Part shown: piece after piece, positions 6,183 through 13,112 of the stretch
How the letters are laid out: every line of letters begins with the position of its first letter
Position numbering within the stretch: the first letter of the stretch is position 1
Assembly (NCBI GenBank): GCA_036558305.1
Contig: DATBFX010000613.1
Location: 1 to 13,789 of the forward strand
Origin: DATBFX01 sp036558305
GTDB taxonomy: Bacteria > Chloroflexota > Chloroflexia > Thermomicrobiales > UBA6265
DNA length: 13,789 nt
Reading direction: 5' to 3'
Notes under the pieces: model-generated
Seen by the model: only the letters and a program-made list of their open reading frames with translations
What the model was told of the DNA's origin: nothing
Databases searched by the model: none
Program-made: the position numbers and the translations under genes

Positions 6183-6245
6183 GCCTTCCGCCCTCCGCCC
6201 TCCGCCCTCCGCCCTCCGCCCTCCGCCCTCCGCCCTCCGTCTTCC
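6183..6245 (+). repeat. Right heptamer repeat array (GCCCTCC)n, inverted to the left array
   Basis: Nine tandem 7-bp units: GCCTTCC at 6183, seven identical GCCCTCC units at 6190-6238, and a decayed GTCTTCC at 6239-6245. It is the reverse complement of the array at 5757-5804, so the two flank the four-helix-bundle gene as inverted repeats. Its inner end runs into the ribosome binding site of that gene; its outer end is 3 nt from the stop of the LuxR-type gene. Confidence 0.9.
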
Positions 6246-6248
6246 TCC

Positions 6249-8948
6249 CTACCGTACCTCGTCCGGCGCCAGCACAATCCCGAGTCGGCCGGCGGCGACG
6301 GCGGTGTCGCCGCGGGCGCGGACGCCGAGTTTGGCGAGGATGCTGCCGACGTGGTGCTCGACCGTTTTGGTCGAGAGGTAGAGGCCCTCGGCGATCTCGG
6401 CGTTGCGCCGGCCCGCGGCGAGCAGGGGCAGGATCTCCAACTCGCGGACGGTCAGGTTGGCGGGATTGGCGCGGGTGGTGGGACGCGGACCGCGGGGGAT
6501 ACCGCGGGCGCCGAGGTCGCGCAGGCGCTTGGCGACGTGGGCCGCCATCGGTCGCGCGCCCAGCCGTTCGAACGTCGCCAGCGCCTCCCGTAACGCCTCG
6601 GCGTCGTCCCCTTCGGCGCGGGCGCGGGCGGCTTCGTAGGGGGCGTTGCGCTCGTCCCAGGCGGCGGCGGCGGCGCGCCAGTCGCCGGCGATCGCGAGCG
6701 CGAACGGTGCCGCGGCGTCGGCGGGGGGCGCGTCGAGGTCGCCGGCTTTCCAGCGCCAGTAGGCGAGCTCGCCGACGAGCCAGGGATGGCGGTGCCGCTC
6801 CGCCAGGTCGAACGCCGCGCGCGCTTCGGTCAGCGTGCGGCAACGGTCGCCGGCCAGCCAGGCTGCCTCCGCCCGCGCGGCGCGGACCGGCGCCAGCCAG
6901 TCCATCCGTTCCGTCGGCGCGGCGAGTGCGAGGGCCTCGTCGAGCGCCGCCGTCGCGTCCTGGTCGCCGCGGCGGGCCCGGACCCGACCCCGCGCGACGA
7001 GCGCCGGAATGCCGAGGTAGAGGGGGAGAACGGCCGTCGCGTTGGCGACGGCCGAGGTGTGGCGAACGGCGGCCACGCCGACCGCGTCCAGACCGCGGAG
7101 GACGGCGGCGGCGAGGTCCTCCGCCTCGGTCCACCGCCCCTGGAAGAGACGGACCAGCGCCAACCCGGTCAGACCCCAATGGCGCCAGTGGTCGAGATCG
7201 CGCTCGGTCGCGTAGGCGATCGCTTCGGTGAGGTAGCAATCGGCGTGGTCCAAGCGATAGAGCTCGGTATGGGCATAACCGAGATTGGCCAGCGCGGCGA
7301 CGACGAACCCTTCGAGGTCGACCGCCTCGGCCAGGCGCAGACTGCGTTCGAGATCGGTGCGGCCCCGTCGTTCGTCGCCGCCGACGAGCCGCGCGGTGCC
7401 GACCGCGTTGAGCGCCGGGATCAGCGTCTCCAGATCGCCGAGGCGCTCGGCGAGGGCGATCGCCCGTTCGCCCCAGTGGATGGCTTCTGTCAGGTCGTAG
7501 TGTTCCAGCCGCAGGTGGGCCTGATGGTAGTAGGCCGTGGCGTGGGCCGAGCTTTCCGGCAGACCTTCGATCGCCGCCAGTGCCGCCGCCCCGGCGTGCA
7601 CCGCCGCGGCGTGGCGACCGTCGAGGGCCAGGGTAACGGCCAACCACCCCAGGTGTTTGGCCTCTTTCGCCCGATTGCCGCACCGCCGTGCCAGGGCGAT
7701 CAACTCCTCGCGCGGGGCAATCCCCTCGGTGCCGCGACCCGACAGGTCGGTCACGTCGGCGTATTCCTCCAGGAGCGACAACCGCTGTTCGTCGGGCAAA
7801 TCGGTGGCGTAGCGGAGGGCGCGGGCGTATTGCGCCGCCGCTTCGCGGTGGGCGCGCAGTGCCGCCGCCCGCCGCGCCGCGGCCGGGGCGTACCGCATCA
7901 CCGCCGCCCGGTCGCCGGCCTCCTCCGCGTGGTGGGCGAGGCGGGCGAGGTCGCGGCGTTCGACCGGGGCGGTCTCCAGGGCGCGCAGGACGCGCGCGTG
8001 CAGATCGGCGCGGCGGGGCGGTGCGATCGCGTCGTGGATCGCCGCGCGGGCCAACTCGTGGCGGAAGGCAAAGGCGCCTTTGCCGGCGTCGACGAGCATC
8101 CCACCGAACAGGCACGCCTCGACCGCCGCGGCCGACGCCCCGACCACCTCCGTCAACAGGGTGCCGCCGGCCGGCGAGCCGATCACCGCGGCCGCATCCA
8201 ACGCCTCCCGCCCCTCCGGCGAGAGCCGAGCGGCGCGGGCAAGCACCGCATCGCGGACGGTCGCGGGGAGGCGGCCGTCGGCGGCTGTCTCGTCGGCGAG
8301 CACCTCGCTCGCGAAGAAGGGATTGCCGCCCGTCAACCGGTGGATGGCAGACGGGTCGAGCCGGGTGCCGCCCGACTTCGCCGCCACGAGGGCGCGGATC
8401 CCATCGATGGACAGCGGCGCCAGATGCAGCCGGCGAATCGCCGCGGTCGTCGCCAGGTCGCCGAGGACGACGCGCAGGGGATGGGCGGGGCCGACTTCGT
8501 CGTCGCGGTAGGTGACCACGACGATCGCCCGCACCGGTCCCAGCCGCCGGCCGAGGAAGCGGAGCAGATCGAGGGTGGCCTCGTCGGCCCAGTGGGCATC
8601 TTCGACGACGACGAGGGTCGGGGTCAGTCCGGCACCCAATTCGGCCAGCGTGGCGCGAAACACCCGGTCGCGCGGGGCATCGCCGCTCAGGAGGCGATCG
8701 AGTTCGGCCCCGACTGCGGCGGCGACATCGAGCAGCGGTCCGAGGGGACGTTGGGTAGACAGCGCATCGCAGGCGCCGCGGAGGACGCGCGCCCGGCCAC
8801 GTGCGCTCCGACAAAAGTGGTCGACGAGCGCGGTCTTGCCGACGCCCGCTTCGCCGCCGACGAAGACGAGGCGGCCGCCTCCGGCCGCGGCCTCCCGCAA
8901 CCAACCATCCAGCGACTCGACGTGTCGTTCACGCTCAAACAGGTGCAT
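6249..8948 (-). CDS. Large ATP-binding LuxR-family regulator (MalT/LAL type)
   Basis: The 899-residue protein is a large ATP-binding LuxR-type transcription factor. The N-terminus FERERHVESLDGWL leads to a P-loop at residues 31-39 (GGEAGVGKT) and a Walker B region at 111-122 (TLVVVEDAHWAD). Winged-helix and helical-repeat (TPR-like) regions fill about 230-800, with many Ala-rich helix pairs. The C-terminus (832-890) is a LuxR helix-turn-helix: LTVRELEILPLLAAGRRNAEIAE, then LSTKTVEHHVGSILAKLGV. Such proteins bind an inducer through the helical repeats and activate promoters in an ATP-dependent way. Length and domain order fit the family. The start ATG 8948 has a weak GGTGGG 3 nt upstream. It diverges from the aldo/keto reductase, which is the nearest plausible target, and ends 3 nt from the heptamer array. 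Inducer unknown. Confidence 0.9.
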   Translation of the reverse strand: MHLFERERHVESLDGWLREAAAGGGRLVFVGGEAGVGKTALVDHFCRSARGRARVLRGACDALSTQRPLGPLLDVAAAVGAELDRLLSGDAPRDRVFRATLAELGAGLTPTLVVVEDAHWADEATLDLLRFLGRRLGPVRAIVVVTYRDDEVGPAHPLRVVLGDLATTAAIRRLHLAPLSIDGIRALVAAKSGGTRLDPSAIHRLTGGNPFFASEVLADETAADGRLPATVRDAVLARAARLSPEGREALDAAAVIGSPAGGTLLTEVVGASAAAVEACLFGGMLVDAGKGAFAFRHELARAAIHDAIAPPRRADLHARVLRALETAPVERRDLARLAHHAEEAGDRAAVMRYAPAAARRAAALRAHREAAAQYARALRYATDLPDEQRLSLLEEYADVTDLSGRGTEGIAPREELIALARRCGNRAKEAKHLGWLAVTLALDGRHAAAVHAGAAALAAIEGLPESSAHATAYYHQAHLRLEHYDLTEAIHWGERAIALAERLGDLETLIPALNAVGTARLVGGDERRGRTDLERSLRLAEAVDLEGFVVAALANLGYAHTELYRLDHADCYLTEAIAYATERDLDHWRHWGLTGLALVRLFQGRWTEAEDLAAAVLRGLDAVGVAAVRHTSAVANATAVLPLYLGIPALVARGRVRARRGDQDATAALDEALALAAPTERMDWLAPVRAARAEAAWLAGDRCRTLTEARAAFDLAERHRHPWLVGELAYWRWKAGDLDAPPADAAAPFALAIAGDWRAAAAAWDERNAPYEAARARAEGDDAEALREALATFERLGARPMAAHVAKRLRDLGARGIPRGPRPTTRANPANLTVRELEILPLLAAGRRNAEIAEGLYLSTKTVEHHVGSILAKLGVRARGDTAVAAGRLGIVLAPDEVR

Positions 8949-9019
8949 ATTCCCACCATAGCTGGAGAGCCCTCGCCATCAGGCAACCTGGCTCGGCATC
9001 CGATCATTGTGCGTGTCCA

Positions 9020-9062
9020 CGATACGTGCCAGTATCGGCCGATTCGCACTAAGGAATCGGCC
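9020..9062. promoter_or_regulatory. Two adjacent dyads upstream of the LuxR-type gene
   Basis: CGATAC-6 nt-GTATCG (9020-9037) is followed at once by GGCCGATTC-8 nt-GAATCGGCC (9037-9062), sharing base 9037. They lie 72-114 nt upstream of the LuxR-type start and about 540 nt upstream of the aldo/keto reductase. Placed in a divergent spacer, they read as operator-like sites, possibly for the LuxR-type regulator itself; the second could also form a 9-bp hairpin. Confidence 0.4.
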
Positions 9063-9602
9063 ATGGTCCTGTCCCCCGGCGTCACATCCCGGCGCGGAAC
9101 GTCGCCTGTGGTCGCCTCCACGGACCCGGCGAGCGTGCCACCCTAACGCAAGAGCATACAAACGGCTTCGGCGAAAGTCCACAGTGCGGCTACGCCGTTA
9201 TGTGGGATACGGCGGCCGTCCGGCCGACCGCCGCGCCGGCGGGTCGCGGTGTTGACGACGTTCGGGGACCGGCGAAGGATCGACGCCCCGATGTGGGACG
9301 ATCCCCGCGCCGGATACGAGCGTGGCGCGGACCGCGGACCGGACCCCGGTTTCTCCTTGACCGCCACCTCGAAGGGCGCTCTACCCCCGCGTTACGGTAC
9401 GATTCGGCGCACGACCACCCAGATCGGGACATCCCCGATTGGGGAGGGGAGGGAAGGGTCGTCGAGATCGGCATCGCCTCGGTTCGCCGCGGCGAGAACG
9501 TCTACTTCCGGCACGTGCGAATGGTCGCCTTACCCGAGTAGAGCGGCTCGCCTGCCGCCTGGCACGCACGATACGCCTTCGGGCGTCGGGAAAGGGAACG
9601 AC
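9063..9602. other. Long spacer before the aldo/keto reductase, no convincing gene
   Basis: These 540 bases hold several overlapping open frames typical of GC-rich noncoding DNA, mostly Arg/Pro/Ser-rich. The frame of the reductase is itself open back to 9249 but encodes low-complexity sequence. Only the end of a plus-strand frame (about 9455-9541, reading RVVEIGIASVRRGENVYFRH and ending ALPE) looks protein-like; it may be a remnant of a lost gene. No tRNA, clear promoter or terminator was found. Confidence 0.45.
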
Positions 9603-10541
9603 GTGAGCAACCAACCCACCGGCTCGATCCCACGCCGACCACTCGGCAAGACCGGCGAAGAGGTCAGCCTCCTCGCCGTCGGCGGTGCCCACATCGGGGC
9701 GCCCGAGGAGGCGGAGGGGATCCGCATCGTCCAGCAGGCGATCGACGCCGGGGCGAATTTTCTCGACAACGCCTGGGAGTACAACGACGGCGAGAGCGAG
9801 CGCCGGATGGGCAAGGCATTGGCCCAGGAGGGCTACCGCCAAAAGGCCTTCCTGATGACCAAGGACTGCGCCCACGACCGCAAGGCGCACCATTCGATGC
9901 TGAAACTCGAGCAGAGTCTGAAGCGGCTGCGGACCGACTACCTCGACCTCTGGCAAATCCACGAGGTCGTCTGGGAGGACGACCCCGACTGGATCTTCGC
10001 CCCCGGCGGTTCCGCCGAGGCGCTGCTGAAGGCGAAGGAGCAGGGCAAGGTCCGCTACATCGGTTTCACCGGGCACAAGCATCCGGAGATCCACCGGCGG
10101 ATGCTCTCCCAGGGGTTCCCCTTCGACACGGTCCAGATGCCGCTCAACGTCTTCGACGCCCACTGGCGCAGTTTCGAGCAGGAGATCGTGCCGCTGTGCC
10201 AACAGCAGGGGATCGCCGTGATCGGGATGAAGTCGCTCGCCGCCGGCTACCTGATGCAGAGCGGCGTGAACATCACGCCGGCCGAGGCGCTCCGCTACGC
10301 GATGAGCCTACCGGTCGCAACCGTCGTCTCCGGCATGAAATCGCTCTCCGATCTGGAGAGCAACCTCGCCACCGCCCGCGCTTTCACCCCGCTCACCGCC
10401 GAGGAGCGGGCCGACCTCCTCGCCCGCAGCGCCCCCGCCGCCCAGGGCGGCGCCCACGAACGCTTCAAGACCGCCCGCGACTTCGACGCCAACGAGGGCC
10501 GGGTGGCCCACAACCACCCGCTGATCGGCGCGGCGGATTAG
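9603..10541 (+). CDS. Aldo/keto reductase
   Basis: The 312-residue protein is a complete aldo/keto reductase, an NAD(P)H-dependent cytosolic TIM-barrel enzyme reducing carbonyls. It starts with the family strand-turn RRPLGKTGEEVSLLAVGGAHIG (11-32). The catalytic tetrad is visible: D55 and Y60 in NFLDNAWEYNDG, K87 in LMTKDC, H120 in LWQIHEV. Length is normal for the family. GTG 9603 is chosen from the start of homology and AAGGGA about 6 nt upstream; no start nearer than GTG fits. The substrate is unknown. The last 31 codons (from 10446) are repeated at 11405-11497. The gene after it starts at the next base in the same frame, so only the TAG separates them. It diverges from the LuxR-type regulator. 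Confidence 0.92.
   Translation: MSNQPTGSIPRRPLGKTGEEVSLLAVGGAHIGAPEEAEGIRIVQQAIDAGANFLDNAWEYNDGESERRMGKALAQEGYRQKAFLMTKDCAHDRKAHHSMLKLEQSLKRLRTDYLDLWQIHEVVWEDDPDWIFAPGGSAEALLKAKEQGKVRYIGFTGHKHPEIHRRMLSQGFPFDTVQMPLNVFDAHWRSFEQEIVPLCQQQGIAVIGMKSLAAGYLMQSGVNITPAEALRYAMSLPVATVVSGMKSLSDLESNLATARAFTPLTAEERADLLARSAPAAQGGAHERFKTARDFDANEGRVAHNHPLIGAAD
10446..10538 (+). repeat. Direct repeat copy A: 3' end of the aldo/keto reductase gene
   Basis: The last 31 sense codons of the reductase recur 959 bp downstream at 11405-11497 with 84 of 93 positions identical and no gap. Homology starts sharply at GGCGGCGCCC and ends at GCGGAT, one base before the copies diverge at the stop codon (TAG here, GAG in copy B). 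The repeats bracket the metallopeptidase and the 74-residue gene. Confidence 0.92.
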
Positions 10542-11177
10542 GTGCGGCGATCCGGTTGCCCTGCCGGCAAACCGATCAGCCAGGCGTTCGACGTACCGGC
10601 GGGTCCGGACGAAGATCCGATTCGCCTTGCATTGTCAGCGATCGATCGCGTCCACGGCGATGGCGCCCTACCACCACTGACGGTGCATCTCGAAGCGTTA
10701 GCACCCGGTCAGCAGGGGTACTACGACCCAGTCGAGGTACGTCTAGCCGTGTCTCCCTCCGCGTCCCGCCCCACACTGACGCTGATTCATGAGATCGGAC
10801 ACGTTCTCGATCACCATGGTCTGGGTGGGGCCAAGGCCCTCGCATCCCAACGACATCCCCTGTTGGCCGATTGGCGCTCAGTGACGAGGCAAACACAAAA
10901 GCACCAAATCCTTCGGTACATCACGCAAACTTCATGGGATGCGGTCGCGATTGCCACCGCCACCCATCTTCTCTTGGACGAAGAACTCTGGGCGCGGGCA
11001 TATGCACAGTACGTCGTCGTGCGCAGCAAGTTTGAAGCACTTTCTAACCAACTCGACGAAACGCGTCGTCCGGTTGCCGGCACCGTCTACCTTCCACGAC
11101 AATGGGACGATGGCGATTTCGCTCCCGTAGCCGACTCGATCGATCGCCTGTTTAGGAGGCTAGGATGGATCACCTGA
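10542..11177 (+). CDS. HEIGH-motif metallopeptidase-like protein
   Basis: The 211-residue protein has an HExxH zinc-binding motif at residues 83-87 (LTLIHEIGHVLDHHG) and, 60 residues later, DEELWARAYAQYV (146-158), whose Glu could be the third zinc ligand; this ARAYAQYV-type segment resembles that of phage-associated gluzincin-like peptidases. The N-terminal part (LALSAIDRVHGDGALPPLTV) looks like the usual lead-in. No signal peptide or membrane helix is seen, so it is probably cytosolic. The only reasonable start is GTG 10542, the base after the reductase stop and in the same frame, without a clear ribosome binding site; re-initiation is likely. Parts are less GC-rich than the neighbours (for example 10880-10940), suggesting transfer. 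It overlaps the 74-residue gene by 13 nt. The substrate is unknown; the small partner could be an inhibitor or target. Confidence 0.72.
   Translation: MRRSGCPAGKPISQAFDVPAGPDEDPIRLALSAIDRVHGDGALPPLTVHLEALAPGQQGYYDPVEVRLAVSPSASRPTLTLIHEIGHVLDHHGLGGAKALASQRHPLLADWRSVTRQTQKHQILRYITQTSWDAVAIATATHLLLDEELWARAYAQYVVVRSKFEALSNQLDETRRPVAGTVYLPRQWDDGDFAPVADSIDRLFRRLGWIT
11154..11159 (+). promoter_or_regulatory. Strong ribosome binding site AGGAGG for the 74-residue gene
   Basis: AGGAGG lies 5 nt before ATG 11165, inside the end of the metallopeptidase gene. It fixes the start of the small gene and implies it is translated more strongly than the upstream gene, which lacks such a site. Confidence 0.75.
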
Positions 11178-11389
11178 CCACCGATCCTCCGAGATCGGCG
11201 CGCGTTCGTGAGGTGATGGCACGCTACGGTGTCGACGAGGACGAAGCCATCTTCATGCTCGACTTGGCCGAAGGTAAGTCGCGCGGGGATCTTGGCGGCC
11301 CTGACGGACTTACCGACGAGCAGCGGGTCGCTCTGGGTCTCGATCCGTGGCCGATCCCAAGCCGCCATCCGTCCCCCGCAAAACCCTGA
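11165..11389 (+). CDS. 74-residue acidic protein paired with the metallopeptidase
   Basis: I do not recognise this protein. It is small, starts with ATG behind a near-ideal AGGAGG, and overlaps the metallopeptidase gene by 13 nt, so it is very likely a real co-translated gene. The central part (SARVREVMARYGVDEDEAIFMLDLAEG, residues 12-38) should form two acidic helices; LTDEQRVALGLDPWP follows and the end is Pro-rich. No metal ligands, membrane helix or known DNA-binding motif is visible. Size, overlap and stronger translation signal recall the antitoxin or inhibitor half of a two-gene system, but that is inference. The pair is enclosed by the direct repeats. Confidence 0.7.
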   Translation: MDHLTTDPPRSARVREVMARYGVDEDEAIFMLDLAEGKSRGDLGGPDGLTDEQRVALGLDPWPIPSRHPSPAKP

Positions 11390-11404
11390 AACGCACCCCT
11401 CGCA

Positions 11405-11497
11405 GGCGGCGCCCACGAACGCTTCAAGACCGCCTGCGACTTCGACGCCAACAAGGAGCGAGTGGCGAACAACGAGCCGCTGATCGGCGCGGCGGAT
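11405..11497 (+). pseudogene. Displaced 3' fragment of an aldo/keto reductase gene (copy B)
   Basis: The 31 codons match the end of the intact reductase with five amino-acid changes (R to C, E to K, G to E, H to N, H to E) and two silent changes; the stop codon is replaced by GAG, so the frame runs on into sequence antisense to the next gene. Nothing upstream resembles the rest of a reductase. Two of the replaced codons need two changes each, so this looks like the tail of a different allele or paralogue rather than a fresh copy. There is no start signal; it is not expected to be a gene. Confidence 0.8.
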
Positions 11498-11533
11498 GAG
11501 CCGTTCCTCTGGGCCGTCGGATCGCCCGTGCGG

Positions 11534-12658
11534 TCACGCTCCAACGGCGTCGACCGTCGCCGCCCGTTTGGTGAGGAGGTCGAGACATGCCTCCGCCTCC
11601 GCCACCAACTCCGCGACGATCTCCGCGGCCGGTTGACCGTCTTTGGCGAGGCGAACGCCTTGACCGGCAGCGAGGTAGGTCAGGTCGGCGCGGTCCTGGT
11701 CGCGTGCGGCGCGGTGGATCTCGGCGGCGACGAGGTATTGGTGCGGGAACGAAAGCGGCGCCAATCCCGCGCTCTGGTAGTCCTGGATCAAGCGGTTGCG
11801 CAGGCTGCGGGCCGGTCGGCCGTTGGCGACGGCGTTGACGACCACGTCGGTTTCGTCGGCCGCCCGGAGCGCGGCGCGCCCGCTCGCGGTGACGCCGCTC
11901 TCCTGGGCGACGCTGAAACGCGTCCCGAGCATGACCCCGGTCGCCCCCAGCGCCAGCGCCGCCAGGACGCCGCGGCCGTCCATGATCCCCCCCGCCGCGA
12001 CCACCGGCACCTTGACGGCGTCGACCACCTGCGGCACCAGCGCCACCGTCCCGACCAGCGGCACCTCGCCGTTCGACCCCAACCGGAACGTCCCGCGCAA
12101 GCCGCCCGCCTCCGCGCCCTGGGCGACGACCGCGTCCGCACCCAACGCCACCGCCCGCCGTGCTTCGGCGACGGTCGTCACGAAGGGCATCACCTTGATC
12201 CCGGCGGCGTGGGCCGGTTCGACGAGTCCGGTCGGGTCGCCCATCGTGCTCAGCACCGGCACCGCCTCGTCGCAGATGACCTCGAGTTGTCCGGGGACGA
12301 ACGGCGGCGGCAACACCGGTTCGCCGGCGGCCGGCGGCAAACCGAGTTCCTCGCGGTACCGCGCGAAATGGGCCAGCACGGCCGCCACGTCGCCCTGCTC
12401 CGGTTCCGGCGGGTGGACGATCAGGTTGACGCCGAAGGGGCGATCGGTCCGTTCCCGGATCGCCCGGATCGCCGCCCGGAGGGCGTCCGGCGCGAGCATC
12501 AGCGCACCGAGGATGCCGAGCCCGCCGGCCTGGGAGACGGCGGCGACGAGTTCGACCGTGTCGGTGCCGCCGGCCATCGGTGCCTTGAGGATGGGGTAGG
12601 CGATCTCGATCAGGTCGCAGAGGGGGGTGCGCAACGACGCGCCGGACTGGGTGGCCAT
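11534..12658 (-). CDS. Nitronate monooxygenase-like flavoprotein lacking the usual histidine
   Basis: The 374-residue protein has the FMN-binding TIM barrel of the nitronate monooxygenase/FabK group: YPILKAPMAGGTD (21-33), VSQAGGLGILGA (41-52), FGVNLIVHPP (75-84), AVVAQGAEAGGLRG (176-189), VVAAGGIMDGRGVLAALALGATGVMLGTRF (219-248) and GRPARSLRN (280-288). Nitronate monooxygenases oxidise alkyl nitronates with O2 and FMN. In the EAGGHRG motif the His acts as the base; here it is EAGGLRG, with L187. It may therefore have another activity, such as a reductase or isomerase. ATG 12658 is preceded by AAGGAG 12 nt away; the frame continues upstream to 13111 without plausible protein. It stands alone, converging on the direct-repeat region. 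Confidence 0.85.
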   Translation of the reverse strand: MATQSGASLRTPLCDLIEIAYPILKAPMAGGTDTVELVAAVSQAGGLGILGALMLAPDALRAAIRAIRERTDRPFGVNLIVHPPEPEQGDVAAVLAHFARYREELGLPPAAGEPVLPPPFVPGQLEVICDEAVPVLSTMGDPTGLVEPAHAAGIKVMPFVTTVAEARRAVALGADAVVAQGAEAGGLRGTFRLGSNGEVPLVGTVALVPQVVDAVKVPVVAAGGIMDGRGVLAALALGATGVMLGTRFSVAQESGVTASGRAALRAADETDVVVNAVANGRPARSLRNRLIQDYQSAGLAPLSFPHQYLVAAEIHRAARDQDRADLTYLAAGQGVRLAKDGQPAAEIVAELVAEAEACLDLLTKRAATVDAVGA

Positions 12659-13112
12659 CGGTGCTGCGAGCTCCTTCGCGGGTGGCGGCGGTCGCACGAG
12701 ACCGCGCTCGGCGCCGACCGGGCAGCGCCTCGGATCCGGTCGGTCGGGTCGTGGGACGACGGGAGGAGGAGAGGCAGACCCGACCGCGCCGCCATCATGA
12801 GGCGCGACCAACCGCCACGCATCGGGCGATTTGCCGATCTTTGCGCCGCGGCCGGACGTAGGCAGGATTGCCGATAATCCGCTCTTGGTCACAAATACGC
12901 GGGTTTGGGCAGGTGTCCCAGCACCACCGAACGGGTCTCTGCGGGAGGCGTCGACGTCAAACCGGTCCCCTCGACCGGCGGCGGGAGCACCCGCGGCGCA
13001 TCGGGCCCGCGTCGTCGCGTCTCGCTTGGGGCTACACTTTCTTTGGCAGCGGTGAGTTCTTCGGGCCGGCCCCGAGTGCGACCGGCCGCCACCAAGGAAG
13101 GAAGAGCCCACC
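12659..13112. other. Divergent spacer, no gene seen
   Basis: This 454-bp spacer separates two divergent genes. The open frames crossing it are extensions of the monooxygenase frame or other low-complexity Arg/Pro/Gly-rich translations, and I call none. The likely promoters lie here: the A+T-richer part around 12860-12910 may serve the monooxygenase, and a TACACT at 13033-13038 is a weak -10 candidate for the 90-residue gene. No dyad of note was found. Confidence 0.4.

Larger units (their letters stand above)
5757..6245 (-). mobile_element. Candidate cassette: four-helix-bundle gene between inverted heptamer arrays
   Basis: The unit consists of one gene bounded by two arrays of the same 7-bp repeat in opposite orientation. 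It begins directly after the stop of one neighbour and ends 3 nt before the stop of the other, so it fills the whole gap between two convergent genes. In RNA, the GGAGGGC and GCCCTCC arrays could pair over more than 40 bp and enclose the ORF, like the stem of 23S rRNA intervening sequences, which carry the same protein family. No transposase, no obvious target duplication and no other copy is in the window, so mobility is inference. Confidence 0.4.

Noticed and set aside
5848..8904. Minus-strand open frame of 1018 codons overlapping the LuxR-type gene
   Set aside because: It is the shifted frame of the same gene and continues through the heptamer arrays, giving Arg/Pro/Gly-rich sequence. The correct frame holds all motifs.
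6786..9146. Long plus-strand open frame of 786 codons
   Set aside because: It is antisense to the LuxR-type regulator, whose P-loop, Walker B and C-terminal HTH are clear. The plus-strand translation is rich in Arg, Gly and Gln with no domain; it is open only because of the GC-rich codon pattern.
9200..9541. Plus-strand 113-codon frame before the aldo/keto reductase
   Set aside because: Most of it is Arg/Pro-rich low-complexity sequence and there is no ribosome binding site; only the last 29 residues look protein-like, too little to call a gene.
11462..12877. Plus-strand frame of 471 codons opposite the monooxygenase
   Set aside because: It begins inside the displaced reductase tail and is then antisense to the flavoprotein gene. 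The translation lacks any fold-like pattern.
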